From NCBI GenBank assembly GCA_964534175.1, contig CAZHNS010000001.1, positions 1 through 64,000 of the forward strand: a stretch of 64,000 nucleotides of DNA, read 5' to 3'. Made by a program: the position numbers and the translations under genes. The notes under the pieces are model-generated. The model did no database searches and was not told the origin of the DNA. It was given only the letters and a program-made list of their open reading frames with translations. The stretch is from JAFGHJ01 sp964534175. GTDB lineage: Bacteria; Hydrothermota; UBA3072. This document shows positions 24,190-32,843 of this stretch, piece by piece (position 1 is the stretch's first letter; every line of letters begins with the position of its first letter).

Positions 24190-24243
24190 AAAAGCTTTTA
24201 CACTTGACTATATTAATTTCTTTATTATTAATTAAAAGCTTTT
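24190..24243. promoter_or_regulatory. Pair of AAAAGCTTTT palindromes between fhs and the DAO-family gene
   Basis: AAAAGCTTTT occurs at 24190-24199 and 24234-24243, both preceded by TT and spaced 44 bp centre to centre, roughly four helical turns. They lie between the divergent starts at 24179 and 24305 and may be regulator-binding sites. Confidence 0.4.
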
Positions 24244-24245
24244 TT

Positions 24246-24273
24246 ATATTAAAGTTAATTACAGATTTTGCAA
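24246..24273 (-). promoter_or_regulatory. Candidate fhs promoter
   Basis: Minus strand TTGCAA (24273-24268), 16-bp spacer, TAATAT (24251-24246). It gives a leader of about 60 nt that crosses both AAAAGCTTTT sites. Confidence 0.45.
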
Positions 24274-24304
24274 GTGCTAAATAGAAATCTTTGGAGGAAT
24301 AATA

Positions 24305-25528
24305 ATGCATGATATCATTGTTATAGGTGGGGGTATTATTGGTGGATCTGCGATATATCACCTTCTTGAAAAAGGTTATACCGGTAAAATTTTAGTTTTA
24401 GAAAAAAACAATGCACTTGCGCAGGAGTCAACTTCTCTTTGTGCGGGTGGGATGAGGAATATATGGTCTACTGAAGTTAACATGAAAATGACCAGTTATT
24501 CTATTAAACATTTTAAAAACTTCCGGGAAAATTTTGGAGTTTCTATTGGTTTTGAGCAGAACGGATATCTGTTTACTTATTATGAAGATAATTGGCAGGA
24601 TATTGTAGATTTTAAGCCTGTATGGGATAAGGCAGGGGTTAATGTTGAATTAATTCCGCCTGAAGACATCGGGCGTATTGTTCCGAATTTTAGACCAGAT
24701 TTGAAACATCTTGAGAAAGATATACTAAAAATAGTTTCTGTTTCTCCTATTGTTGGAGGTCTTTTTGGAAAAGACTGTGCGATATTTAATGCTACAACCC
24801 CTGCTCAGACTTATTTTGATTTATCTAAAGAAAGACATTCTAATCAAGTAAATATAAAATTAAATAGCACGGTGGAAAAAATAATTTTTGATAATGGAAA
24901 AGCTAAAGGTGTAGTAATTGAAGGCGGAGAGAGAATATTTGCAGATAAAGTTCTCTTGACTGCCGGAGCGTGGTCAAGACAAATATTGGATAAATCAAAT
25001 ATTGCGGATAATTTATCTATACCTGTTGTTCCGATAAAAAGAGTTTTGTATGTTATTGTACCCCCTTTAAATGGAGGTAAATATAATAAAATTCCTTTAA
25101 CGGTTATTGATAATGGTGTTTATTTTAGACCGGAAGGAGATAATTTGGTTACAGGAAGGGCTGATCCGAAACAATTGCCTGGTTTTGATACAGAACCTAA
25201 AAGGTCTTATTATGAGGATTTTATGAATCTTTACCTTCAGGTAAGAATTTCAGGTGCCGAATACTGCCGAATTCAGAATATGTGGGGTGGATTGTATGCA
25301 GTTAACACCGCAGATCACAATGCCCTTATCGGCGAACATCCTGATTTTGAAAATTTGTTTGTCTGTACGGGTTTCAGTGGACATGGCGCTATGGAAGCTC
25401 CGGCTGCGGGGCTGTCTATTGCCGAGATAATAGAATTTGGAGAAGTTAGAACAATACCCGAGGTTAGTATGCTTAACCTCCGGCGTATCAAAGGTAAAAA
25501 ACTTATAAAGGAAACTATAGTAATATAA
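24305..25528 (+). CDS. FAD-dependent oxidoreductase, DAO family (sarcosine oxidase beta/glycine oxidase-like)
   Basis: 407 residues. The N-terminal dinucleotide-binding motif IIVIGGGIIGGSAIYHL, the acidic end of beta-2 (VLEKN), then the loop STSLCAGGMRNIW; C-terminally WGGLYAVNTADHNALIGEHP and VCTGFSGHGAMEAPAAGLSI are the FAD-binding/active-site blocks of D-amino-acid-oxidase-fold dehydrogenases. Substrate is not determinable; sarcosine, dimethylglycine, glycine or proline-like amines are usual. GGAGG lies upstream of the ATG. It has no partner subunit, so a stand-alone oxidase or dehydrogenase is likely; in an anaerobe the acceptor would not be O2. Confidence 0.88.
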   Translation: MHDIIVIGGGIIGGSAIYHLLEKGYTGKILVLEKNNALAQESTSLCAGGMRNIWSTEVNMKMTSYSIKHFKNFRENFGVSIGFEQNGYLFTYYEDNWQDIVDFKPVWDKAGVNVELIPPEDIGRIVPNFRPDLKHLEKDILKIVSVSPIVGGLFGKDCAIFNATTPAQTYFDLSKERHSNQVNIKLNSTVEKIIFDNGKAKGVVIEGGERIFADKVLLTAGAWSRQILDKSNIADNLSIPVVPIKRVLYVIVPPLNGGKYNKIPLTVIDNGVYFRPEGDNLVTGRADPKQLPGFDTEPKRSYYEDFMNLYLQVRISGAEYCRIQNMWGGLYAVNTADHNALIGEHPDFENLFVCTGFSGHGAMEAPAAGLSIAEIIEFGEVRTIPEVSMLNLRRIKGKKLIKETIVI

Positions 25529-25569
25529 ATTAATATGCCAAAAGGAGGATGACATAAACCGAGAAAGTC

Positions 25570-25597
25570 TTGACAATCGTTAGATTTGCAATAATAT
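25570..25597 (+). promoter_or_regulatory. Leaderless-type promoter of the DUF4388/roadblock cluster
   Basis: TTGACA (25570-25575), 16-bp spacer, TAATAT (25592-25597), six bases, ATG at 25604; no Shine-Dalgarno. Confidence 0.6.
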
Positions 25598-25603
25598 ACT
25601 GAT

Positions 25604-26434
25604 ATGAAGGATGTTGCGATAGAGGGGGATTTATTATATTTCTCCATAAAAGAGATTTTTTATTTATTATCTAGGTTTAAAAAAACGGGTCGTTTAATTG
25701 TAAAAGGGCAGGGAAATGTGTACGTTTCGGATGGCAAAGTTTTGCATGCTGAAATGGATAAATTAGAGGGACTTGAAGCTTTTTTTTCTATTGGTTTGAA
25801 AAGAGAAGGAAAATTTGTTTTTCAACCTGACGAGAAACCCACTGTAAATACTATTTTTCAACCTCTTACTGAGTTAATAGATGAGATGGAAACAAGAGAA
25901 GCTCAGATTGAAGAATTCAAAAAAGATCTTCCTCCTGGTACAATTATTCCCCAAAAATCTTCGAAAGCTCCCGAAGGAGATAAAATCGCTTTAAAAAAAG
26001 ATGAATGGAAAATTTTGATTTTAGCAGATGGGAAGAAAAAACTATCAGAAATCATTGAGTTGAGTCCGCTTTCGGAGTTGGATACCTTGAAATCATTATC
26101 CTGGTTATTTAAGGAATCTCTGCTATATGATCCTGAAGAAAGAAAAAGGATTCTTGAAAAAGGTATTGAAGATACAAATGCTTTTTTAAAAGCTTTTGGC
26201 GAGGGTCCCTGGCTGGAAGGGCTCGAAGAGGTAATTGATAAATATGAATTAAAAGATGCTGTTTCTATTGCTGGAAAGGGTTTGAAAATAGATAAAAAGA
26301 AGTTTTCTTTGGATCTTAAAAAAACCAAACAATTTTTCTCGGAAACACTCGATTGTTTGCAAGGAAAAGCCACAGAAGTTCTCGGAAAGTTACTGGTGAA
26401 TAAAAAACTCAAGGAAATAAAAAATGAATCCTGA
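25604..26434 (+). CDS. DUF4388 (PatA N-terminal-like) protein, first gene of a signalling cluster
   Basis: 276 residues. Residues 5 to about 105 match DUF4388: EGDLLYFSIKEIFYLLSRFK, then GRLIVKGQGNVYVSDGKVLH and a Phe-rich end before PTVNTIFQPLTELIDEM. Residues about 120-180 (KDEWKILILADGKKKLSEII ... LSWLFKESLLY) look like the winged-helix-like segment that often follows DUF4388. The last 75 residues are helical and resemble the C-terminus of the next gene product. DUF4388 proteins act in signalling with response regulators and roadblock proteins; no receiver domain is fused here. The gene overlaps the next by 11 bases. Confidence 0.8.
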   Translation: MKDVAIEGDLLYFSIKEIFYLLSRFKKTGRLIVKGQGNVYVSDGKVLHAEMDKLEGLEAFFSIGLKREGKFVFQPDEKPTVNTIFQPLTELIDEMETREAQIEEFKKDLPPGTIIPQKSSKAPEGDKIALKKDEWKILILADGKKKLSEIIELSPLSELDTLKSLSWLFKESLLYDPEERKRILEKGIEDTNAFLKAFGEGPWLEGLEEVIDKYELKDAVSIAGKGLKIDKKKFSLDLKKTKQFFSETLDCLQGKATEVLGKLLVNKKLKEIKNES

Positions 26435-27092
26435 TATTCCATTAAATGAATTGACAAAAGATAAGGATATTAAGGGATTTGCTCTGGTATCTTCCGAGGA
26501 TGGATCGATTTTAAATAGTGGCGGAATAACTCCGGGTAATATTGATGACCTGGTTGCGTTTACGGGTTCCGCGGCTGAAATTATAGCTGATTCTTGTAAA
26601 ATCGGTGAAATAAATTTAATTAAAGGAATTGGCAGAGAGACTATTGTTATTGTACCTTTTAATGGAAATTATCTTGGTCTTGTATTGGAAAAAAACACCG
26701 AAGGTATAGAAGAAAAGGTGCAGGCTAGCCTTGAAGGATTGAAAAAGGATGTTTCTTCTGAAATAGGAAAACTTCTTATGGATAGGGCAGAACAATTGAA
26801 TATGTTGATACGCGAATTTATTAAGGATTCTGATCCGGAGATGTGGAAAGGCTATATAGCAAGCGGTCTTTCAGCGCTTTCTAAAGATGACAAAGTAAAA
26901 AGTTTGATCAAGTTAGATGGTTTAGAGTTAAAAATTGGAAATTCGGAAGGTTTAAATAGAGATGAGATAAATAAGTTTATGAAATTATTGCTCGATTTTA
27001 TTGTTAAAAAGGCATTGAGCGAATTTGGTACACAACAGACTAAAATTATTGTTCAAAAAGTAATTAGAGAAATTAGTGAAAAGAATAAATAA
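26424..27092 (+). CDS. Roadblock/LC7-like protein with helical C-terminal domain
   Basis: 222 residues. Residues about 12-95 fit a roadblock/LC7 fold (IKGFALVSSEDGSILNSGGI, then GRETIVIVPFNGNYLGLVLE). The remaining 120 residues are helical: MWKGYIASGLSALSKDDKVK, LDGLELKIGNS, then KALSEFGTQ and a basic end, a layout shared with the last part of the preceding protein. Roadblock proteins such as MglB regulate small Ras-like GTPases, but no GTPase gene is in the cluster. It overlaps both neighbours (11 bases upstream, 1 base downstream). Confidence 0.72.
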   Translation: MNPDIPLNELTKDKDIKGFALVSSEDGSILNSGGITPGNIDDLVAFTGSAAEIIADSCKIGEINLIKGIGRETIVIVPFNGNYLGLVLEKNTEGIEEKVQASLEGLKKDVSSEIGKLLMDRAEQLNMLIREFIKDSDPEMWKGYIASGLSALSKDDKVKSLIKLDGLELKIGNSEGLNRDEINKFMKLLLDFIVKKALSEFGTQQTKIIVQKVIREISEKNK

Positions 27093-27868
27093 TGATAGAT
27101 TTAAATGAATTAAAAGAAAATTTCAATTTAGAAGCTGTTTTTAATCTCGGTCCACCGAAGGAATTCGTGGGAAAACTTGATAGCGGGATGGAGGTTTTAG
27201 ATAGAATAGATCTAGTACTCACTCAGACTTTTGATGCCATCGGAACGTTACCTTACCGGCAGTTGATTGTTAAAGGCAAGGATAAAAAAGTAACAATAAT
27301 TTATTATAGAAACAACTTTTTAGGGATAGTTTCTGATAAAGGTGAGAATGTTGATAATGTTTTAAAGTATATTTATGAAAAAGAAAGTGAGGTTAGAGCA
27401 GAAGCGAGAGCAAAAACGAAAGAAGAAAAGAAGCCTGCTGTCGAGAAGGAAGAAAAAGTAAAAGCTGAAGAAGCTAAAAAAGAAGCGGTTATAGCTAAAG
27501 AAGAGGCAGAAAAAGAAAAAATAAAAGCCAGAGAAGCAGAAGAAGCGGAAGCAAAAGCCAAGGCATTAGAAGCGGAAAAAATAGAAGAGAAGGAAGAAGT
27601 CAAAGAAGTTAGCGTGACGAAGGTTGTTTTAGATGCGAAAATTATAGATGAAATTGAAAAAATAGCAGGTAATTATCTTGGCGATTTTTCTTTAGACATA
27701 GTATCTAACGTGATTGAAGATAGTGGAATAAATAGAGAAGAGCCAGCTAAAGATCAGGTTTTAGAGGTTGCCCAATCACTTAAAGATGCAGCATCTTTAA
27801 TAATTGGACCTTCAAAGGCTAAAAAATTAAAAGAAGAAATAATGAAGAAGATAGAGGAGGAAGGATGA
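27092..27868 (+). CDS. Roadblock-like protein with long charged helix
   Basis: 258 residues. The first 85 or so (VFNLGPPKEFVGKLDSG ... KVTIIYYRNNFLGIVSDKG) look roadblock-like. Residues about 90-170 are almost entirely Lys, Glu and Ala, a probable single alpha helix or coiled coil. The last 80 residues form a separate helical domain (EIEKIAGNYLGDFSLDIVSN onward). The rod could hold the two end domains apart or reach to a membrane partner. The stop overlaps the start of the next gene by four bases. No Shine-Dalgarno is evident, so translational coupling is expected. Confidence 0.65.
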   Translation: MIDLNELKENFNLEAVFNLGPPKEFVGKLDSGMEVLDRIDLVLTQTFDAIGTLPYRQLIVKGKDKKVTIIYYRNNFLGIVSDKGENVDNVLKYIYEKESEVRAEARAKTKEEKKPAVEKEEKVKAEEAKKEAVIAKEEAEKEKIKAREAEEAEAKAKALEAEKIEEKEEVKEVSVTKVVLDAKIIDEIEKIAGNYLGDFSLDIVSNVIEDSGINREEPAKDQVLEVAQSLKDAASLIIGPSKAKKLKEEIMKKIEEEG

Positions 27869-28236
27869 ATTTATTCTTATTTTTTCTGGTTTCTTTGCCA
27901 GAAGAAATTACTAAAATGGCTAGTTTAAATAGTTACGTGATGATTACAGCAGCAATATTTTTGTGGATTACTTTTGTCCGTTTTGGGATAATTGCTAAAA
28001 GATATGAGAGGGTATTAAGAAAAAAGACAGAGTGGCAATTTATTATTATTGCTCCGTCTGGAGTTCTTGTATATGCAGTTTTACAATTGCTTTCAGTTTT
28101 TCAGGGTAATTTGAAGATGCCTGTTAACACCGCACGAATTGCTTATTCGTTGTTTTTCCTTTCGGGTATACTATCTTTAATGGGGGCTTTGAGATTTAGA
28201 CGTGTGGTAAGCCCGAAAAGGGGAGGTTTTAGATGA
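27865..28236 (+). CDS. Small membrane protein of the roadblock cluster (A)
   Basis: 123 residues with three or four TM helices (MITAAIFLWITFVRFGIIA, IIIAPSGVLVYAVLQLLSVF, AYSLFFLSGILSLMGALRF) and basic loops (KRYERVLRKK, RRVVSPKRGG) that should face the cytoplasm. A strong GGAGGAAGG precedes the ATG. No family recognised. It and the next gene would supply a membrane anchor for the soluble proteins encoded upstream. Confidence 0.7.
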   Translation: MNLFLFFLVSLPEEITKMASLNSYVMITAAIFLWITFVRFGIIAKRYERVLRKKTEWQFIIIAPSGVLVYAVLQLLSVFQGNLKMPVNTARIAYSLFFLSGILSLMGALRFRRVVSPKRGGFR

Positions 28237-28583
28237 AAGTCGATATCCCTTTTGAGATTTTATTTGCTATAGGTATACTTATTTTTACTATGTCTCTTTA
28301 TATTTATGGTTTAATCATCAAAAGACTTCTCCCTCTAATTGAAAAGAAAGGTATATGGATTTTGCCTGTTATTGGTTCGATTTTCTTGGTGTTTTCGGCT
28401 GTTATCCATTTCTATCGCGTTTTAATTTTTGGAAGAAATCTTTCTGTTGCGGACCCGTCCGATCTTTTTCCTTTGATTAAAGGGATGTTAAGAGCTAACT
28501 CATTTGAAGCATATTCAATTCTTGGGGCAGCCCTCTTGACACTAATAGGAATTACTATATATTATCGGTGGATTTCTAGGTAG
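28233..28583 (+). CDS. Small membrane protein of the roadblock cluster (B)
   Basis: 116 residues, three TM helices (EILFAIGILIFTMSLYIYGL, WILPVIGSIFLVFSAVIHF, YSILGAALLTLIGITIYY). It resembles protein A in size and pattern, and the two may form a heterodimer. GGAGG lies in the end of gene A, four-base overlap. It is the last gene of the overlapping cluster; an 81-bp gap precedes exbB. Confidence 0.7.
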   Translation: MKVDIPFEILFAIGILIFTMSLYIYGLIIKRLLPLIEKKGIWILPVIGSIFLVFSAVIHFYRVLIFGRNLSVADPSDLFPLIKGMLRANSFEAYSILGAALLTLIGITIYYRWISR

Positions 28584-28664
28584 ATATTTAGATTAGGTGT
28601 TTAGGTATGTGTAATGTTTATATAAAAAAGAATTTTTGTCTATAAATGATGAAAAGGAGGTTAT

Positions 28665-29294
28665 ATGCAAGCTGCTATTGATTTATTTATAAGAGGTAAA
28701 TTTTTTATGTGGCCATTGCTTTTATGTGCGATTATAGGTTTTGCTTATATAATTGAGAGGTTAATCACATTTGCCCGTTTGAGAATTGATCCCGAAGATT
28801 TTGCTGAGGAACTTGTAGAAATATTTAAAAAGGATGGAGCTTCTACCGCTCTTGAGTACTGTCTTCAATTTCCTTCTCCACCCGCACGTGTTTTTGGACC
28901 TGCGATAGAGAAATATAAGGAGTTGGATAAAAAAATCAAAGATAAGCAAGTTTTTGAGGAAGTTATGACAAGGTACGCAACAAGAGAAATGGCTTTCCTG
29001 GATAGAGGAATGTTGATTCTGGCTGCTCTGGCTAATATTGCTCCGATGATTGGTTTCCTTGGAACGGTGTCCGGTATGATAAATGCTTTTGACGCAATAG
29101 CTCTCGCTGGTACAGTTGAGGCAACTTTGGTTGCGGCTGGTATTTCTGAGGCTCTTATTACGACCGCTACGGGTTTGTGTTTGGCAATTCCCATTTCAGG
29201 AGCTCACGCGTTCTTTTCTCAAAAAGTAAATGGTTATACTAGATCGATGGAGGAAGCTGCTGCAGCTTTGATGGATGCCTTATTGGAGGCATAG
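28665..29294 (+). CDS. exbB: ExbB/TolQ/MotA-family proton channel
   Basis: 209 residues with one N-terminal TM, a cytoplasmic stretch, and two TMs in the C-terminal half containing MLILAALANIAPMIGFLGTV and VAAGISEALITTATGLCLAI, the conserved ExbB/TolQ core. It forms the pentameric channel around ExbD that harvests the proton gradient for TonB. AAAGGAGG precedes the ATG. First gene of exbB-exbD-exbD-tonB. Confidence 0.93.
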   Translation: MQAAIDLFIRGKFFMWPLLLCAIIGFAYIIERLITFARLRIDPEDFAEELVEIFKKDGASTALEYCLQFPSPPARVFGPAIEKYKELDKKIKDKQVFEEVMTRYATREMAFLDRGMLILAALANIAPMIGFLGTVSGMINAFDAIALAGTVEATLVAAGISEALITTATGLCLAIPISGAHAFFSQKVNGYTRSMEEAAAALMDALLEA

Positions 29295-29699
29295 TTGAAA
29301 CTTCACGAAAAGAAGATAAAAGGCGCGGAAATACCAACAGCTTCGATGGCAGACATAGCTTTTTTGCTTTTGATATTCTTTATGGTTACCACTGTTTTTG
29401 CCAATGAGGTAGGACTTCAGATTATGCTCCCGGAGAAAGGAGCGGAAGTTAAGATTAAATCTGAAAATATACAGCGAATATATGTAGAAGAGAAAGGCGA
29501 AATTAGACTTAACGGAGAACCGGTGAATCAGGATCAATTAGTGGATGAGGTAAAGAGAATTCTCACGGAAAATCAAAAAGCAATTTTTTCCATAAAAACC
29601 CACCCGGACGCCCAATATAAATATATGGTGAACGCTTTGGATAAATTACGCTTGGCGAATGCTGAGAGATATTCTCTTGCACCTTCATCAGAGGAGTAA
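29295..29699 (+). CDS. exbD: ExbD/TolR-family protein 1
   Basis: 134 residues. Starts at a TTG immediately after the exbB stop, six bases behind TTGGAGG. A single N-terminal TM segment begins IPTASMADIAFLLLIFFMVT, with the conserved membrane Asp used for proton transfer; the rest is a periplasmic domain. The TM block is almost identical to that of the following paralogue, but the periplasmic parts differ strongly. Confidence 0.93.
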   Translation: MKLHEKKIKGAEIPTASMADIAFLLLIFFMVTTVFANEVGLQIMLPEKGAEVKIKSENIQRIYVEEKGEIRLNGEPVNQDQLVDEVKRILTENQKAIFSIKTHPDAQYKYMVNALDKLRLANAERYSLAPSSEE

Positions 29700-29707
29700 A
29701 GGAGCTT

Positions 29708-30112
29708 ATGAAACTGACTAAAGAAAAAGTGCAGGCTACGATACCAACAGCTTCAATGGCGGATATAGCTTTTCTGCTTTTGATATTTTTCATGGTTACC
29801 ACTACTTTTAGAGCCGAGACAGGTCTCCAAGTGACTATACCTCAAGTGGAAGCAGCAGAAAAAATGCCCGCCAGTAATTTGACTCATATCTGGATTTCAA
29901 AAGATGGTATGGTTTCTATTGATGATGCGCTTGTAGCTACAGAACGAATATCTGACATAATGGCTAGGAAGAGGCAAATAAATATGGAAATAATTGTTTC
30001 TGTTAAGTGTGATGAAGCTACCGGATATAAGCTTGTAGAAGAAGTACTTAACGAGTTTGTAGATGCTTCGGTCTTGAGAATTCATCTTGCTGCAAGAAAA
30101 ATCAGGGGGTGA
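29708..30112 (+). CDS. exbD: ExbD/TolR-family protein 2
   Basis: 134 residues, the same length as its paralogue, with the same TM block (IPTASMADIAFLLLIFFMVT) including the essential Asp. GGAG precedes the ATG. ExbD acts as a dimer inside the ExbB pentamer, so two divergent copies could form a heterodimer; tandem exbD pairs are known in Bacteroidota-type Ton systems. Confidence 0.93.
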   Translation: MKLTKEKVQATIPTASMADIAFLLLIFFMVTTTFRAETGLQVTIPQVEAAEKMPASNLTHIWISKDGMVSIDDALVATERISDIMARKRQINMEIIVSVKCDEATGYKLVEEVLNEFVDASVLRIHLAARKIRG

Positions 30113-30117
30113 AATAT

Positions 30118-30732
30118 ATGAAAGAACAAATCGTAGATTTAAAGAAACAGTATCCCCTTCATATAAGGATTGGTTTTTTAACAACTCTTGTACTATTAAT
30201 TCTGGGCTTTGTGTTTATTCCCGAAATAAAAAGGGAGCCAACGCTACCCAAATTTTCGAAGCCCATAATGGTAGATAAACTGCCACCACAACTTCAGAAT
30301 ATTATAAAACCTCCACCTCCACCAAAACCGAAATTGCCGGTCGCTGCCGAGAGCGATGAAGAAGTGGAAGCGGAGACCATCGAAAAGACCGACTTTAGCG
30401 GACTCGAAAAAGAAGCAGATGTAGGATTTGAACCGCCCAAGTTTGTCGCTTATGAAGTTGCTCCCAAGCCCTTAAATGAAAGAATTATGCAACAGGGTAC
30501 TTATCCTGAAATAGCCAGAAGGTTGGGAATAGAAGGTACACTATTTCTTGAATTATGGATAGATACTAAAGGAAAAGTCAGAAATGTTATTATAACAAAA
30601 TCTTTATATCCTGCCATTGATAAAGTTGCAAAGGAAAAAGCTTATCAGTTAAAGTTTAGCCCTGCTATGCAGAATGATAAACCCGTGGCAGTTCGTCTTG
30701 CTTATCCGGTTATCTTTAAATTGGAAAATTAA
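30118..30732 (+). CDS. tonB: TonB energy-transducing protein
   Basis: About 204 residues from ATG 30118, which follows AGGGGGTG; a GTG at 30109 adds three residues and overlaps the previous stop. One N-terminal TM (FLTTLVLLILGFVFI), a Pro-rich linker (IKPPPPPKPKLP), then a TonB C-terminal domain (YPEIARRLGIEGTLFLELWI ... YQLKFSPAMQNDKPVAVRL). It couples the ExbB/ExbD motor to outer-membrane receptors, none of which is in the window. Confidence 0.93.
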   Translation: MKEQIVDLKKQYPLHIRIGFLTTLVLLILGFVFIPEIKREPTLPKFSKPIMVDKLPPQLQNIIKPPPPPKPKLPVAAESDEEVEAETIEKTDFSGLEKEADVGFEPPKFVAYEVAPKPLNERIMQQGTYPEIARRLGIEGTLFLELWIDTKGKVRNVIITKSLYPAIDKVAKEKAYQLKFSPAMQNDKPVAVRLAYPVIFKLEN

Positions 30733-30749
30733 AGGTAAATTTCTAAAAG

Positions 30750-30780
30750 AAAGGGGCTCTATATAGAGCCCCTTTAAGAT
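30750..30780 (+). terminator. Hairpin terminator after tonB
   Basis: A perfect 26-bp palindrome with half AAAGGGGCTCTAT (30750-30775), followed only by AAGATTTTG. The stem is strong but the T-run is short, so termination may be partial and recG may be read through. Confidence 0.7.
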
Positions 30781-30788
30781 TTTGAATA

Positions 30789-32843
30789 TTGTCTTTAGAA
30801 ATTTCCGATTCCGTTCAGTGGATTAAAGGAGTTGGACCGAAGAAAGCACAAATGCTTTCCGGGTTAAATGTTTTTACAATTCAAGATTTTCTGTATCTTC
30901 CTCCAAGAAAATATTTAGATAGAAGTGAAATAAAGTTAATAAAAGACATTAGGGTTAATGATGAAGTCACCATTGAAGGAAAAGTCGTTTCTGTTAATTC
31001 ACGAAGAAGCAGAAAGGGAAAACTGCTTTGTGATGTTACTGTTTATGACGGCAGTGGAATTGTTGTCGGAAGATGGTTTAATCAATCCTGGGTTAAAGAT
31101 AGGTTTAAAAAAGGCGATCGCCTTCTATTTAGTGGGAAAGTCGAATTTTTTAATGGAATATATATTGTGAATCCTGAGTATGAATTCTTGAGTGAAGAAG
31201 ATACGGAGTTAATTCACACAGGAAGAATTATACCAATTTATCCTCTAACAAAGGATCTTAGACAGAGGTTTATGAGAAGAACCATAAATTATATTCTTCA
31301 AAACTTGCTGGAAAAAATCGAAGATTGTTTTCCTCCTGCGATATTAAAAAAATATGATTTAATTTCACTGGATAAAGCGCTATATAACCTTCATTTTCCT
31401 TCAGATAAAAGCATTTTAGTAGAAGCGAAAAAAAGACTTGCTTTTGACGAACTCTTTCATCTACAACTGTTTCTTGCCTTGAAGAGAAAACAATCAAGAA
31501 AAAGGAAAGGTATTTCATTTGATTTGCCTTCCGGTTTGGAAGAAAGGTTTATAGATAATTTACCTTTTGACTTGACCCATTCGCAAAAAAATGTGCTTTC
31601 TGAAATTAAACAGGATATGAGTAAATCTTATCCTATGAACAGGCTTCTTCAGGGCGATGTGGGATCGGGTAAGACTGTGGTTGCAATAGCTGCGATGCTT
31701 GTCTCAGTTACCAATAAATATAATGCTTGTTTTATGGTGCCAACAGAGGTTCTTGCTTATCAGCATTATTATGTGATGAAGAACTTTTTATCTTTATTAT
31801 CGGTACCGTTATGGCTTTTAAAAGGTAATATGAATCAAAGTGAAAGGCAAAAACTATTGAAAGATATAAAGAAAAAAAGAGGTATTGTTTTGGGTACCCA
31901 TGCTTTACTTGAAGAGGACATTAAGATACCGGACTTAGGACTAGTTGTTATAGACGAACAACACCGTTTTGGTGTGAATCAGAGAGCGAAAGCAAGGGGA
32001 GAGGGTAATCCTGATGTTCTTGTTATGTCTGCGACCCCGATTCCCAGAACTCTTGCACTTTCAGTCTATGGCGAATTAGATGTTTCATCTATTGAGGGAA
32101 CGCTTCCGGGTAGAATTCCCTCAAAAACTAGATGGGTGAGGGAATCAGGAAAGAGAACGGAGGTATATGGCTGGATAAGAGAAAAAATAAAAAAAGATAA
32201 ATGTAAGGCTTATATAGTATTCCCTCTGATAGAGGAGTCCGAGAGTTTAGATTTGCACTCTATAGAGGAAGAAGCAGATAATATTAAAAATACTTTTTTT
32301 GCGGATTCGAGAGTCGCGATTTTACATGGCAGAATGAAAAGTGAAGAGAAGGATGAAATAATGAGAGCCTTTAAAGGTGGTGGAATCGATATTCTGATAT
32401 CAACTACCGTTATAGAAGTAGGCATAGATGTACCGGAGGCTAATATCATGGTAGTAGAGAACGCTGACAGGTTTGGTCTTGCACAGCTTCACCAACTTAG
32501 AGGTAGAATTGGCAGGGGATATAAAAAGTCCTATTTTATAATGATTGCCGAGCAGAATAGCATTACAGATAAAGCTATTGTGAGATTGAGTACTCTTGAG
32601 AATATTCCATCCGGTTTTAAATTATCGGAAGTCGATTTGGCCTTGCGGGGACCGGGAGAATTTTTTGGGACAAAACAGCACGGATTCCCGGATTTTAAGT
32701 TTTTCGACCCCTTTAAAATGCGTAATATAATCGGTATGGTTCAAAATACCGTAAAGTACATCATAAAAGATAATTTAGAGGTCAAATTTTTAGAAGAAAT
32801 TGATAGGGTTAGAAAAAAAGCGGAGTTTCTGGATGTTGGATAA
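30789..32843 (+). CDS. recG: ATP-dependent DNA helicase RecG
   Basis: 684 residues. An N-terminal helix-hairpin segment (SVQWIKGVGPKKAQML) and wedge/OB domain (about 55-135) precede the helicase core: P-loop GDVGSGKTVV (289-298), DEQHRFG, SATPIPRTLALSVYGELD, and motif VI LRGRIGRG. RecG drives regression of stalled replication forks. The start is a TTG with no good Shine-Dalgarno, 14 bases after the tonB terminator hairpin; the wedge spacing fits this start but it is not certain. Confidence 0.95.
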   Translation: MSLEISDSVQWIKGVGPKKAQMLSGLNVFTIQDFLYLPPRKYLDRSEIKLIKDIRVNDEVTIEGKVVSVNSRRSRKGKLLCDVTVYDGSGIVVGRWFNQSWVKDRFKKGDRLLFSGKVEFFNGIYIVNPEYEFLSEEDTELIHTGRIIPIYPLTKDLRQRFMRRTINYILQNLLEKIEDCFPPAILKKYDLISLDKALYNLHFPSDKSILVEAKKRLAFDELFHLQLFLALKRKQSRKRKGISFDLPSGLEERFIDNLPFDLTHSQKNVLSEIKQDMSKSYPMNRLLQGDVGSGKTVVAIAAMLVSVTNKYNACFMVPTEVLAYQHYYVMKNFLSLLSVPLWLLKGNMNQSERQKLLKDIKKKRGIVLGTHALLEEDIKIPDLGLVVIDEQHRFGVNQRAKARGEGNPDVLVMSATPIPRTLALSVYGELDVSSIEGTLPGRIPSKTRWVRESGKRTEVYGWIREKIKKDKCKAYIVFPLIEESESLDLHSIEEEADNIKNTFFADSRVAILHGRMKSEEKDEIMRAFKGGGIDILISTTVIEVGIDVPEANIMVVENADRFGLAQLHQLRGRIGRGYKKSYFIMIAEQNSITDKAIVRLSTLENIPSGFKLSEVDLALRGPGEFFGTKQHGFPDFKFFDPFKMRNIIGMVQNTVKYIIKDNLEVKFLEEIDRVRKKAEFLDVG

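Noticed and set aside
25903..26457. Minus-strand frame of 184 codons opposite the DUF4388 gene
   Set aside because: Shadow of a Lys/Glu-rich gene giving Phe/Ser-rich translation; no start signals.
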